From: Romanomermis culicivorax
Taxonomy: Eukaryota > Nematoda > Enoplea > Mermithida > Mermithidae
Reading direction: 5' to 3'
Length of the DNA: 64,000 nucleotides
Assembly: GCA_963922205.1 (NCBI GenBank)
Contig: CAWUHX010000014.1
Span: forward strand, 1,300,001 to 1,364,000
Both the position numbers and the translations under genes were made by a program. Below, piece by piece: positions 24,533-35,376 of this stretch; position 1 is the stretch's first letter; every line of letters starts with the position of its first letter. The notes under the pieces are model-generated. The model was given only the letters and a program-made list of their open reading frames with translations. It was not told the DNA's origin and did no database searches.

Positions 24533-25775
24533 TGTCAGGTCCTGACCAATTTTGCCAAACGTCACCTGATTTCCATCATGCTGACATTTTGTTTTTTGCC
24601 ACTTTTTATTTCACAATTACTTACTTTTATTTCGTTTCATTCATTATGTTTTACATGCATTTTTGGTGTTTCGTTTTTGTAGTATTTTGTTGATTTCCTT
24701 TCGCACGTAGGCTGCAGTGTGACCCTTTAATCAAAACTTCTGCCAAACGAGCTCTACGAGCTTGTGGCCATAATTGGTGCATTACATGCACCTCTTATCA
24801 GTAAAACTATCAACATTTTTGCGACGCAAAACAGCTAGTCAAGAAGTTTTCATTAAAGATGTTATGTTTAACATGGGCATGAAACTCATTCGCAATGCTA
24901 AATGTATTCAAACTGGAAAATGTCTATGTGACCATAGGCATCTTCTGCAGAAGTTAGCTTGGGCGTCGTAAGCTCCGCCCAGACCAGCAGGCCCACGAGG
25001 TCCTTAAAGAGACCTGTTTCATTAGTTTTTCACTCATTCTCTGGGTTCAGTGCTAACGTCTGGTTTTGTCTTTAGCTCACATCCGCCGCCTTACTTTATT
25101 TTAATAAATTTGAATATTTGTATTCCCCCTTGCGTTTGCCCGCCTAATTTGCATAAGCAATCTGTCGCCTACCTTGTGCCAGGTCTCCATCCATACCCAC
25201 ACGTTGAATAGGAAGAGAGTCGCCCCACCTCCAGCACCTACTAGCCGAAGAACGGAGTGGACAACCCCTCCCATTCATCAACAGAAATCCGAAACCAGGG
25301 ACCGGTCGCCCTTCTTCAAATCGTATTTTGAGAAGCAGGACTAGGTGAGTCTTCTCAGGGGATTATTGTTGTTGAGGGTGTATTTTGGGGAACCCTTGCT
25401 TAAGTCAATTTCCCTTGAGTTTCCCCTCAGTTAACAGGGCTCTTGTTCCCCTCCGGTTAGGGCTAAAAAGGGGATCTTTTGGTTAACAATCCAGTCCCCA
25501 AGTCGGGTCATTTTTTGGATGACCTTGTCCATCTTTCATACTGAATGGGACCAGGAAATTGTCGCCCCTAACCTGGCGGCGTTGTCCATTACTCTACAGC
25601 AGCACCCCAGGACAGCACCAGAGTACCCTATAGGCCTTCCTATAGCCAGTACTAGCCGGGTTAGGTTTCCGAAGTAAAAAGCAGCGAGCCACCCAATGGT
25701 GTCACAGCATGTCACTCCCAGTGACATGACCGTATTTTTCAATCAATATGGCATGGATTTTCCATCAATGTGACA
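24533..25775 (+). repeat. Solo LTR 'C' of the same family
   Basis: Starts TGTCAGG and ends ATGTGACA; 1,243 bp. It is collinear with the reverse complement of 9341-10714 and 17579-18867 and with LTR D. It has AATAAA near 25105. No target duplication is obvious (CTTC versus GATC), so the right end is less certain than the left. It lies in a simple repeat. Confidence 0.6.
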
Positions 25776-25839
25776 GATCATGTTGTCATGTAATCTGACT
25801 TGCCTCAACTTTTCACTTAGCATGACACCTCGCTCTTTT

Positions 25840-25975
25840 GAGAATCGCCATATTGAGATTTCGCTGTAATGAGGATCACTGTATTGCGACTTCCCTGTAA
25901 TGAGAATCAATGTTTTGAGACTTCGCTGTTTTGTGAAACACTGTTTTGAGTCTCACTATTTTGAGTTTCGCTGTT
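25840..25975. repeat. ~31-bp minisatellite-like repeats
   Basis: Imperfect units of the type ATCACTGTTTTGAGACTTCGCTGTAATGAG. A single unit also precedes LTR C at 24505-24532, so the array was probably split by that LTR. Confidence 0.5.
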
Positions 25976-25984
25976 GTCGGTTTT

Positions 25985-26560
25985 GCTATTGGGGCACGCC
26001 GGGTACATATCAAAGGATGAAAGTTTCTGAAACTATAGACAATCGAAGTCGTTGCTATGTTTATGTACACCGGATCCCTTCAAAGTATATTTCGGAGTTC
26101 TGGGCTTACAGCATTGGGCGCCATTGGTTCGTTCAGGTTCGGAAGGACCTATATTGTTTTTCATAAAATTATTATTTTTCAGAAAAACGTCAATGCTTGT
26201 TTTTCACCCAAAGCGCAGTAATATGGGAAAATAATCAGATTTTCGTTTTTCGGGTTCCTGAGTTGGAAGAGAATGGTAATAGCACAGATGATGAAATTCA
26301 AAATTTCGATTATTCAACGAAATTACCTCATTTTGGGTGAAAACAAGTATGTTTGACGGTTTTCTGGAAAATGTCGAAGAATATTTTTTTTGCAAAACCC
26401 AATATGTCCATCGGATTGCCTGTGCAAAATGGGCTCTCTCTGTGTAAAAACCAAGGGCGCCTTGTGCCAGCAAGCCGTGACTTTAGAAAGTCACTTTATG
26501 GAGCTATGCCTTTGTTTGGCTAGAAATTTTCACACTCTGGTGTGCCGAGTATCTTGATAT
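25985..26560. repeat. Dispersed repeat shared with 62050-62640
   Basis: Phrases such as ATCAAAGGATGAAA, TTTTCACCCAAA-TGCAGT, TGTCCATC-GATT-CC-GTGCAAA and TTTGCCAGC-AGCC occur in the same order in both places. No coding region is visible. The remainder, 26560-27821, shows nothing identifiable. Confidence 0.5.
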
Positions 26561-27821
26561 TTTTCAAGCATTAAAATCAACCTGATTGGTCGAAATTCTA
26601 TCAATTTTTCGACAGAAGTAAAAATGTTTATTTTTTCATGAAAAAAGTAGGAGTTTTGCGCCATGCCTTAGCCTAAGCCCGAGAAAAAAAATCAATGATG
26701 AAATATCGGCCAATCAAATCGATGCTAGTGCCCTTTGGGCAATCCACTGAATAAGAGTGAGGCACCTCTAAAACGAGAGTCGAACATCGAAAAACTCCCT
26801 TCTCGGTATTCCGTAGTTTACCCTCAAGTTCATGAGGTTGGGACACGTTTTATCAATGCTCCACAAATTATTGATACTTAAAAACTGGAGTTTCTTTCTG
26901 AAAATCTTCGAATTCATAAAATGATATGGATACATGAATTGTATAACATTAAATTTTTTTACATGAATCAAAAAAATGTTTTTTTTAACTCATGCGCTAA
27001 AATTCTTTGTCTGATTAATATAACTGGGTACTGGAAAAGGTTTCGAGAAATCGCGTTTTTGAAGCAACTAATTGCAGTTTAAGTCTGAAATTCTCCGTAA
27101 CTCTAAGTATAGATCAAACGCTATTTCTTCTGAAAAGGATTGAAACCAAGTGCTACATATATTGCATGTACCCGGTTTCTTGATTGAAATTCTTTTCCTT
27201 TTTTTCTTATTTTGAAATTGCAGTCTGGCAGTCTAGCTGATGCCCACTATTCAGATCACCATTGGCTGTTATAATTCATTTACCTTTAAATTGCAGATGC
27301 AACTGAAACTAAAGAAGCAGGTTCAACGTGATACACAATTTCTACAGAATGAACGACTATATACTGTAGAAAAACTCTGAATTTCCCACTTGCAGTGGGA
27401 ACTCCAAAATCGTAGAAAAACCACAATGTTTATCCACTATTGACTCAGATAGAAGGGTGTTTGACACTCGAGTGCTACTTGGAAAATGTTTACCATTTGA
27501 TGAGATTGAAAATTTTCATCTATTTTGTTCACTACTCATCCACGAGAGATTTTCTTCAGATTTAACAGTAATAAGCATTACCGGCTTTGAGTGCAAGACT
27601 TCACTGCACTAAGCATCTAAAGGTCAATGGAGTATGCATAATCAATTATTTCGAACGTGAAGCAACAGAATATAGATTAGGCGCTGGATTACTGATAAGT
27701 GAGAAAATAATCATCGTATGGACGAAAAGCATCATTTTTTTTGTCAGAAGGGTACTGAAAAGTCTGATCATTCAAATTTTGAAATTCTTATTTTCCCGTA
27801 TTTTCCAATTAGTGATTTACT

Positions 27822-28713
27822 TGTAACGGCCACTTTGAGAAGTACTTTACTTTATCCTAAAACGGACGGGGGTTAAAACGGCGCGGGAAACGGGGGCGAG
27901 GGCGATACAAAATGACAATCGACAGTGGCTTGGTCGTCGACAACGAATAAGGGGGCAACGCGTGTTCGGCTTGCAAATAATAAAAACGGACTGGGTTTAA
28001 CTGCTTTTGTATAAAAAGACGCAGCGCTTGCAAATAAAACGGATTCGAAAAACTAAATTCGACACGAACATGAACTAACTAAATCATGCTTTGTTTCTCT
28101 TTAAATACGCTGTTTTTGGCCACTCCCTGGGCGTCGTGGGAGGTCTTGCTTCTGTCCATCTTCATCCGCCAATCGCTGCTTCCTGCTTCGTTATTCTTGC
28201 TAATTTGGTCACACCCTCCAATGCTTCCCTAGTACTGTATGCTTTTTGTGTCTTCCCTATACTTGCTTCCAATGGTGGGCTTAGCCACACCTCTGTGTTT
28301 CTGTGCATGCTTTCTGTATCTATTTCTCTGTGTACACATGTTTTGTGGGACCATCGCTACCGTCCTACTTGAGACTACTGTCTGGCGGGGATTTTACTTT
28401 TTACTGTGTGCAGGTGTTGTTTACGATTTTTATGAGGAATTACGGTAGCCGTGGAATGTGTATTTTAGTGTAGGTTCTAGGGGACCAGCTGCTGTTGTGC
28501 AAATTAATTGGGGCGTCTTAATTGGGTCAATAGCGGCTACCGGGGTGTGGATGGATCAAAATAAAGTACTTCACATATTTTTCCAGGAATGTTTGGGTGT
28601 GAATCCCAGACACCCTTGAGACGATAAATCACGACATGAAATAATATTTAATAAATGAATATCACATAATGTATTCTACATATTTACAGTACTGGGTTAG
28701 CAGGTACGTTACA
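27822..28713 (+). repeat. Candidate solo LTR of another family
   Basis: Begins TGTAACG and ends CGTTACA, a perfect 7-bp terminal inverted repeat with TG...CA ends. The flanks TACT and TACC suggest a 4-bp duplication with one change. A TATAAAAAG is at about 28010 and AATAAA-like signals follow. The hydrophobic open frame at 28091-28372 lies within it and is probably not a gene. Confidence 0.45.
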
Positions 28714-29036
28714 TACCCAATTTCAATGAAAATTAGAATCCATAAAACTAAGGGCATGGAAGCTTCTTAAACTATTGGAAGAATGACACATTTTCACTAC
28801 TGAAATTCTTGACAAAAACTTTTACATTATGTTCATTTTATCTAGCACGGCAATATGACTCCCGTTCCGAGGAAGTGTTGGAAGAGTATTCACTAAATAC
28901 ACTTAAGTTTCACTTGGTGTTCCACCTAAGTATCACTGACTTAGTTTTCGTGCCATTCAGTCAATACTGATCAATAAATGATGAAGCTTCACAGGCATCA
29001 TCCCTAGGCATTAGAATTCATTCCTACCATTTTTCA

Positions 29037-30060
29037 TCACTTTATATGAACTTGGTAAATAATTATAAACTTCACATGATCACCATCATTTTCAATCATT
29101 TTGTGCAGACATTGACGATATTCTAAAAGCACTTTTTCTCGCATTTCTACTGTAACTTCTTCGAATGTTTGAATTATTCGATTCTTCAACTCAAGGTGGA
29201 AAAGGTCACATGGTGTCAAATCAGGTGATTGTGGTGGCCAAGACATGTTACGCAATCCACCACCCATCAACCTGTTTGGAAACTGTTGAGGCTGATGAGG
29301 CCGAGCACCATCCTGCATAAAAGTGACGCTGTTTTCGAGATTTTTTATCCAATAAAACTGGGAAGAATTGGTTCAGTAGCATATTTTAGTAACAAGCACT
29401 GTTTATTGATTCATCAATGAAAAACAGGCCAAAAACTCCATGGTGACCAATAGCAGTCCAGACAGTCATCCTTGGACAACGAAGTGCTCCTTCAGCAATC
29501 CATAGTATATGGATTATCAGGTGACCAATAACGATGATTATGTCGATTAAGCCCACCATCCAAATCGAAGTGAACTTTATCTGAGAAAAGAAGATGATTG
29601 CGATCATTTTCCATTCTTTCCTCTTTATTATCTGCGAATTCAAGGCGATTTTGTTTATCTTCGGCAGTAATTTTTTGAAGAATCTGTATCTTATACGAAT
29701 TCCATTTAAGACCCTTTAAGATTCCATGAATTGTACCCAAACTAATCAAGAGGGCATTTGATGCTCCGACAAATTGAAAAGTGGGGATTTTTGATGCAAC
29801 GCTGCTGAACCCGCTCAACATTCCCTTCAGAATGCAATACCTCCATTTTCTTTTTGCATCTGTAACTGATCCCATTTCCATAAGATTTCTATGCCACCTG
29901 CGATTGCTGCTTTTGTCTGAGGGATCGCGGCCAAACTCAGTACGAAATTTTCCCTGTACCATAACATCACTTTGGGCTCAAACCATGCGGCTAGTTTTGC
30001 ACGTTCAGATAAAAAATAGGACATAGCTAATTTATCATAAAATATAAAATAAATGAGCAA
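29037..30060 (-). pseudogene. Mariner-like transposase, frameshifted
   Basis: Pieces in several minus-strand frames follow the order of a mariner/IS630-type transposase. An N-terminal helix-turn-helix region with FGRDPSDKSSNRRWHRN comes first (about 29940). Then LLFSDKVHFDL with the first catalytic Asp and RHNHRYWSPDNP (about 29510-29590), TVWTAIGHHGVFG-FF (about 29440), and QDGARPH with the second Asp (about 29310). Last is SPDLTPCDLF with the third Asp. The last two Asp are 34 residues apart, the DD34D spacing of mariner. Several frameshifts inactivate it. Inverted ends were not located. Confidence 0.75.
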
Positions 30061-30634
30061 TAGGTACGAAACTTTTAAAAGAAAATCTTGAATGTGTACA
30101 CTATGTTTCAGTAAAGTTTCATTCAGACTGCTTTAAAACTGCCAAGTTCATGAAAAAACTAAACTGGTGATACTTATTTACGTCATCTATATGGATAAGT
30201 ATAAAAATTGGTATATTTGTCCATTGTTAACACAGGTGAAGACTAATTGATGAAGCAAATAAAAATCTACATTTCTTAATGTTTCAAGTGATAATGTTGT
30301 TTCTCGAGTCATCATAACATGATGAAATAGATCCATCATGAGGCTGAGCATAATTTTTTAGGGCCACAACCTACAAATTCAGTGATAAAGGAACTAATGC
30401 CATAATCATATAAATCATCACTCATTTCACCAAGGCACTATCCTACAGGTACCTGGTATGGATATTTTCCATCCATTACCAAATATGATACTGGAATACT
30501 TTTCCCTGGATTTTCAATACATGAGTAAAATCTAAGACATGATCGAACTGTAAGAGGATAAAAAATCTTAGTGTAGACTTTAGGTGTCTATTAGAGTTAT
30601 CATTTACCAATGATAGCACTCATTATAGTTAAAC

Positions 30635-30865
30635 CATACATGCACATAGGAGGTAGGTGGGTAAACCTTCCCACCTGAGACCCTATTCACTCCTGCCTGG
30701 TAGAAAAAATGCTGAAACACCCCTGGAATTTTTGAAAAAAAAAAATTTTTGAGGTAATTTTCATGCTTACTATGTATGATGAACATGCTTGTGATGCTCA
30801 CTCACTCTCACCCCCTGGATAAAAATTCCGAGTCACCTCTAGCATGTAAAATTCTTGCCGTACAA
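30635..30865. repeat. Dispersed repeat, diverged copy of 1480-1955
   Basis: Shares TGCACATAGG, CCTGAGACCCT, ACACCCC-TG-A and AAAATTCTTGCC with the intron 1 copy, in the same order. Flanking 30061-30634 shows nothing identifiable. Confidence 0.45.
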
Positions 30866-30979
30866 GTCAGCTTTAAACGAGTTCAAAATAATGCCTAGGA
30901 TTATTTGGAATCATTATTTTAGCCATATAGTCACTAACGTAGTATACTCAAACTAGTTCGGCTGGGACATCAAAAAAAT

Positions 30980-31050
30980 AATGCTTAAGAGGCTCGAACC
31001 CAGGATCTTCCACCTACAAACAGACACACTAACAACGGTGTTAAACGAAC
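30980..31050 (-). ncRNA. tRNA-like Pol III unit (tRNA-derived SINE or decayed tRNA)
   Basis: On the minus strand, TAACACCGTTG sits where the A box belongs and GGTTCGAGCC (31000-30991) is a clean B box. A D arm with perfect ACAC/GTGT pairing is present. A seven-base T run follows at 30978-30972, as a Pol III terminator would. The anticodon and T stems do not pair well, so this is not a standard functional tRNA. It lies 6-10 bases from the insertion site of G1. Confidence 0.45.
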
Positions 31051-31060
31051 CACGTAGATG

Positions 31061-31659
31061 TGTCAGGGATGGACATAGTCTATCTCCAAGTTGTGAAGAA
31101 ATAGCCGAAGTCGACGCGTTTTGCGTCGACGCCGATTTGCATAGACACCGTGCATAAATATGCCGGTCGTCTATGTTTTTGGTCATTCAGTGATTATTGT
31201 TTTTGTTTTATTAAGAAGAAAATCGGCGGCCCGTTCGAGCATTATATTATATTATTTGTTATAATATTTTTGTGGTGGAGCATTTCCGCCTGGAATACAA
31301 CGACCCTCGGCCGATCGCCTTTGGATTACTCGCAGCGGAGGGAACGCAGGTTAGACCCCGGATCTCTGGAGAGCCACCCAGCGTGCAAGTCTACATTTAC
31401 AACTCAGTTCTCGGCCTGACTTCTGATTTTGCCCCTGGTTTGAAGTTACTTGAGCTCAGGGTGTTATCATTTCTTCTGCAGTTCTTCGGGACGAAAGCAG
31501 GAGATTTTTGTTGAACTTGAGACTGACCGAACTGTTGCACGCTTATTCTACCTAAGGTTTCGGCCTGATTAGGTGAATTGGTAAGCGACTGATTAGGTCT
31601 ATTTTTGGTATCAAATCCTTTATTTATATTTCTCAACTTCCACCAAGTCTCATTTCAAC
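31061..31659 (+). repeat. G1 5' LTR
   Basis: Begins TGTCAGGGATGG and ends TTTCAAC (or CAACA if a 4-bp duplication is assumed). A TATA-like GCATAAATATG lies near 31150. A GTCGACGC/GCGTCGAC stem with a five-base loop is at 31110-31130. The primer-binding site TGGTGGCTTCTGAC starts 3 bases after the LTR. Confidence 0.92.
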
Positions 31660-31758
31660 AAGTGGTGGCTTCTGACTCTCAAAGTAACGGAAAAACAGAG
31701 GCAAACTCGAGGAGTCAAAAAACCTATTGGTTTTTATAGAGAACTGGGAGGTTACAAA

Positions 31759-34700
31759 ATGAATAAAGACAACCTAGGTGGCCTCAAGAGTTCTGGTTTG
31801 CCCCGAACACCACCGGGAAAAAAGGCCCGTGATGCAGAAAAGTTAATTGTCCTAACTTCAGCTGAAACCTCGGCTGAAGAGGACAATTGCTCAGATCACA
31901 GGCCTTTATCGGTGGAAAATGAAGGCAATCGACCTACGACCTCGACAGCTGTCGAGAGGGAGGATGACGACGCGATATTATCGGCCAACGAAGATCAAAT
32001 TTTCAAAATTCCGTCGTCGACCAACCTCCCCAAGAGAGGCGAATATTTACATCCGCCTATTATGGGACCGGCGCGTCCATTACCGAAGATGAACATTCCG
32101 GTTTTGGATCAACAGCAGCGCCGGCCAATTAATAAACCCGCCCAATTATTCGATACTTACCATCGATTATATTGGGATAACGAGCGGGAGGAACATCGAG
32201 AAAATCCTCGAAAGAGCTCATTAGAAGACAAATTGGACCAGATCATGAACAGGTTAGATGTTTATGATAGCATATTCGCCAACATTGCTAATACAGGTTC
32301 ACAGAAAGCCACTAAGGCAAATGAACCGAGGCAAAGCAATGCTGGCTGTTTGGAACAAGGTGGTGCATTGAAGTTTGAGCAGGGCCAGGAAGAGTTGGCG
32401 TGGCAAAATGATGGCATCACTCTTCAGCAAGACTGTAGACGGAAAGACCAAAAGTCAAGTCTCGGTCCTAAAGAGCAGTATATGTCTCATTTGCCCACTA
32501 CCTCAAAAGTGGAGCAGAGAGTGAGTAGTTGTGGTTTTGACGAAGGCCTAAAAAACCCAAGTCTGATAAATCCAACTATCTCACAACAGAGCAGTTGTAT
32601 TAGGGGAGAGACCCCAAGTGTCAGGCAGCAGGTCATGCCTACAATGATTCCGATTGATCCAGCTTTATGGGTCAATCCGGCTCAAGTAGGCCCAACTGTC
32701 TATGACATCCAAAGGGCGATCAAACCGAAATTACTGCAATCTGATATGCCAAGTAAACAGGTTCTTGCTTTTCTAGTGGAGCTAGAAGGTGAGTTTCGTA
32801 AGAATACTCCCGATGAGGTGAAACTAGAAGCATTAACCCGTTTGTCAAGGGACTTGCCGAGAGAATTGGCCGAAGAGTCAACGACATATACTGAGGCCCG
32901 AGACAAGATTTTGAATTATTGTGCTCCAGATTGTAACCTGGACATGCTCAAACGGGATTTATTAGATATTAAGCAGGAACCCGATGAAGCAGCAACCAAA
33001 TTCTTAAAAAGGGTTCGAGCACATGTGAATCTCGTTTATCAGAGTGAAACAAAAGAGTTTAAAAATAAAATAATCATTGAAACCTTTTTCTATAGGAGTT
33101 CTTTGACTTATCAATTAGAACTGCAGAAAGACATAGCAAAATTCAAAAATTGGTATGATCTTTCGCAGGCAGTCTATGAGATAGAGTTAAAGTACCGGAA
33201 TGCGATTAGAACATTTGGGCCAAGAGAGCAGCCCATGATGATAAATACGGCACAAATGGAAATTGCTGAGGAGCAGCAAGCCGATGTGAATGTAATCCAA
33301 AGACCTTATGAAAGCGCCCAAAAACGCAATAGGGACTTTAGAAGACCAAACACAGAAAGGCAAACTCCAATGCAATCTTCGCAAAATCAATTAGTAGATA
33401 TAGCAGATGATGAAGTACTTGAAGTACCTCCGCAACAGGCCATAATGCCTCGGCAACAGCCTGTTGAGGAGCCAAAAAAGGACTCCCTCATGGTGGCTTT
33501 ATCTAAGGAGTTTATCAAAATGGCACAATGTTATGAGGAGATTAGGAACTCGACCAAAGCTCAAGAGGAAGCCATAACTGCTTTAACTCAGAAAGTTGAT
33601 AAAGCCAAAGCGAAAAGTCAACAAGAGGTTCAGCAGCGAAAATGGTGTACTTACCACGAAAACAACACCCACAACACGGTTGATTGTAGGACCTTGAATT
33701 TTTATAAAGGTCTGCAAAATCGTGGAAGGGGTGGAAATAGTGGAAGAGGCTTTGGAAGAGGAAGTCCTAGAGGAAGTTTTGGGAATTTCCGAGGTAGAGG
33801 AAATTTCAGAGGTAATTTCAGAGGAAATTACGGAGGAAGTAGAGGAGGTTTTGGTAACGAAGGCGAAAGGGGAGCTTATCAAGTTTCGTTTCCTGATGAC
33901 GAGGCGGAAAATTTGCAAGAATATGCCGAGTTTCAGGAATACGTAAAGTTGGAGAAGCTCAGGGAGCAGATGAGGTTGTTACAGGCGACCACCCAGCTGA
34001 TGTTACCAGGACCAAATCTAATGGACCAACAACCAGTAATCGCAAATCAGAGTTCAAATACCCTGTTGGTTCCGCAAAAGGTAGTTAGTCCGTCGCAAGC
34101 CTCCGGGCAGACAGACCAACCGCCAAGTAGTGGTATCAATAGTGTACAGCAAGAACCAATGATGGAGATGAAGTTGTGTGGTTTACATAATTGTGCCATG
34201 GAGAAAGAGGAGAATGTGCCAGAAATGGAATGCAGTGCTGAGTATGGTAGAAAGGCGACTGCAGAGGAACTGGATATGTTAGCAAAGTACCCTAGAACAC
34301 AGCCATTTCACATTAAAGTAACTGTGTGTTCTACTACTGCAAAGGCACTGATTGACACGGGAGCTCAGTGTTCGGTGATGTCGGGTGATTTCTTGAAAAA
34401 ATCACCTGGACTGGAGTATACAGCGTACCCTAAGATCCTAAAAGTCACTGTCGCCAATGGTAAAGTAGTTAGTGCACATGGTTACGTTCAATTTCAAATG
34501 CAATGTGATTATGGCCGTTTTCCAGTTAAAGCTATCATAATACCAGGGTCCGCAGAAGATTTGATATTGGGAACAGACTTCCTGGCGCATCCGGAAGTCA
34601 ATACAGTAATAGATTTTGGAAAAGGTTCAATGACTATGATGGGTGTAAAGAAAAGTATTGATTTGTTAACATCTGATAAGAAAGCAATTCCAATAGTTGG

Positions 34701-35376
34701 AATGCATAATCCGATGATAGCAGAATCAGTACAGGAAAATTCTATTGAAGAAGATCAATGTTCGACAATTGAGCAGCTGGAAGATCTAGTTCCAATAGTG
34801 GCTTGTAATAGAATTTACATTCCACATGGAACAGATCAGCTAGTGAAAGCTAAATTGTGGAATAAATCCTCGGCAAATAGAATAAATGGAATCATCATCG
34901 AAGGAGATGATTCAGAAACGAGATTCAGAGTAGATGATACTATAGTTGATGGTTCAAAGGAGGACTTTGTATTGATGATCTCCAATAATACAGGTTCCCG
35001 TTGCCTGATAGAACCTAATCAAGTTCTTGGCTACTGTAACTCCGTATTTCGGGGAGAGTCAAGTGTATCAATTTTACAGGCAGGAAATAGTGGAGAAAGT
35101 AGCCTAGAGGGCATTTTCGATGCCAAGGAATCAAAATTCGATGGAGTTGTGTTTCTGGAAGCATTGTATAAAATGACCTCTAAAGCTACAGTGTCAGAGG
35201 AGCAGAAAGAGATGGCGATACGGCAACTCGTGAAATACCGGGATGTATTTAGCTTACCTCATGATCCTCTGACAACTACTCCCCATCTTACTTGTAAAAT
35301 TAATACAGGTGATGCTAGCCCTGTAGCGAAACATTACTACAGAGCTGCCATTGAACGTCGACCATATATCAGATAA
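31759..35376 (+). CDS. G1 Gag-protease
   Basis: A 1,205-residue frame. An acidic N-terminal region is followed by a helical capsid-like domain (about 310-500), collinear with G2 gag (for example LKRDLLDIKQEPDEAATKFL against [20 protein letters not shown]). Then comes a zinc-knuckle variant C-x2-H-x4-H-x4-C (630-643) in place of CCHC, and an RGG-type basic patch (655-700) likely to bind RNA. An aspartic protease follows with DTGA (catalytic D866) and the LILGTDF flap-proximal motif (about 935). The frame ends at TAA, after which the same frame continues directly into RT. Unlike G2, gag and protease are fused without a stop. Confidence 0.9.
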   Translation: MNKDNLGGLKSSGLPRTPPGKKARDAEKLIVLTSAETSAEEDNCSDHRPLSVENEGNRPTTSTAVEREDDDAILSANEDQIFKIPSSTNLPKRGEYLHPPIMGPARPLPKMNIPVLDQQQRRPINKPAQLFDTYHRLYWDNEREEHRENPRKSSLEDKLDQIMNRLDVYDSIFANIANTGSQKATKANEPRQSNAGCLEQGGALKFEQGQEELAWQNDGITLQQDCRRKDQKSSLGPKEQYMSHLPTTSKVEQRVSSCGFDEGLKNPSLINPTISQQSSCIRGETPSVRQQVMPTMIPIDPALWVNPAQVGPTVYDIQRAIKPKLLQSDMPSKQVLAFLVELEGEFRKNTPDEVKLEALTRLSRDLPRELAEESTTYTEARDKILNYCAPDCNLDMLKRDLLDIKQEPDEAATKFLKRVRAHVNLVYQSETKEFKNKIIIETFFYRSSLTYQLELQKDIAKFKNWYDLSQAVYEIELKYRNAIRTFGPREQPMMINTAQMEIAEEQQADVNVIQRPYESAQKRNRDFRRPNTERQTPMQSSQNQLVDIADDEVLEVPPQQAIMPRQQPVEEPKKDSLMVALSKEFIKMAQCYEEIRNSTKAQEEAITALTQKVDKAKAKSQQEVQQRKWCTYHENNTHNTVDCRTLNFYKGLQNRGRGGNSGRGFGRGSPRGSFGNFRGRGNFRGNFRGNYGGSRGGFGNEGERGAYQVSFPDDEAENLQEYAEFQEYVKLEKLREQMRLLQATTQLMLPGPNLMDQQPVIANQSSNTLLVPQKVVSPSQASGQTDQPPSSGINSVQQEPMMEMKLCGLHNCAMEKEENVPEMECSAEYGRKATAEELDMLAKYPRTQPFHIKVTVCSTTAKALIDTGAQCSVMSGDFLKKSPGLEYTAYPKILKVTVANGKVVSAHGYVQFQMQCDYGRFPVKAIIIPGSAEDLILGTDFLAHPEVNTVIDFGKGSMTMMGVKKSIDLLTSDKKAIPIVGMHNPMIAESVQENSIEEDQCSTIEQLEDLVPIVACNRIYIPHGTDQLVKAKLWNKSSANRINGIIIEGDDSETRFRVDDTIVDGSKEDFVLMISNNTGSRCLIEPNQVLGYCNSVFRGESSVSILQAGNSGESSLEGIFDAKESKFDGVVFLEALYKMTSKATVSEEQKEMAIRQLVKYRDVFSLPHDPLTTTPHLTCKINTGDASPVAKHYYRAAIERRPYIR
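35374..35376 (+). promoter_or_regulatory. In-frame TAA between protease and RT (possible readthrough site)
   Basis: The codons run ATC AGA TAA CAT GTG CAG GAA ATG, with RT continuing in the same frame. G2 has TGA at the homologous codon, also followed by CAT. The stop lies inside the conserved N-terminal RT leader, 12 codons before VIEPS. Confidence 0.6.

Noticed and set aside
28091-28448. Hydrophobic open frames of 93 and 69 codons as a membrane protein gene
   Set aside because: They overlap in different frames, lie inside a candidate solo LTR, and have no family resemblance.
30980-31050. Functional tRNA gene
   Set aside because: A and B boxes and D arm are present but the anticodon and T stems do not pair; kept only as a tRNA-like unit.
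31150-31636. 89-, 80- and 79-codon frames in both G1 LTRs as accessory genes
   Set aside because: They are preserved only because the LTRs are nearly identical; the frames overlap on both strands and show no coding bias.
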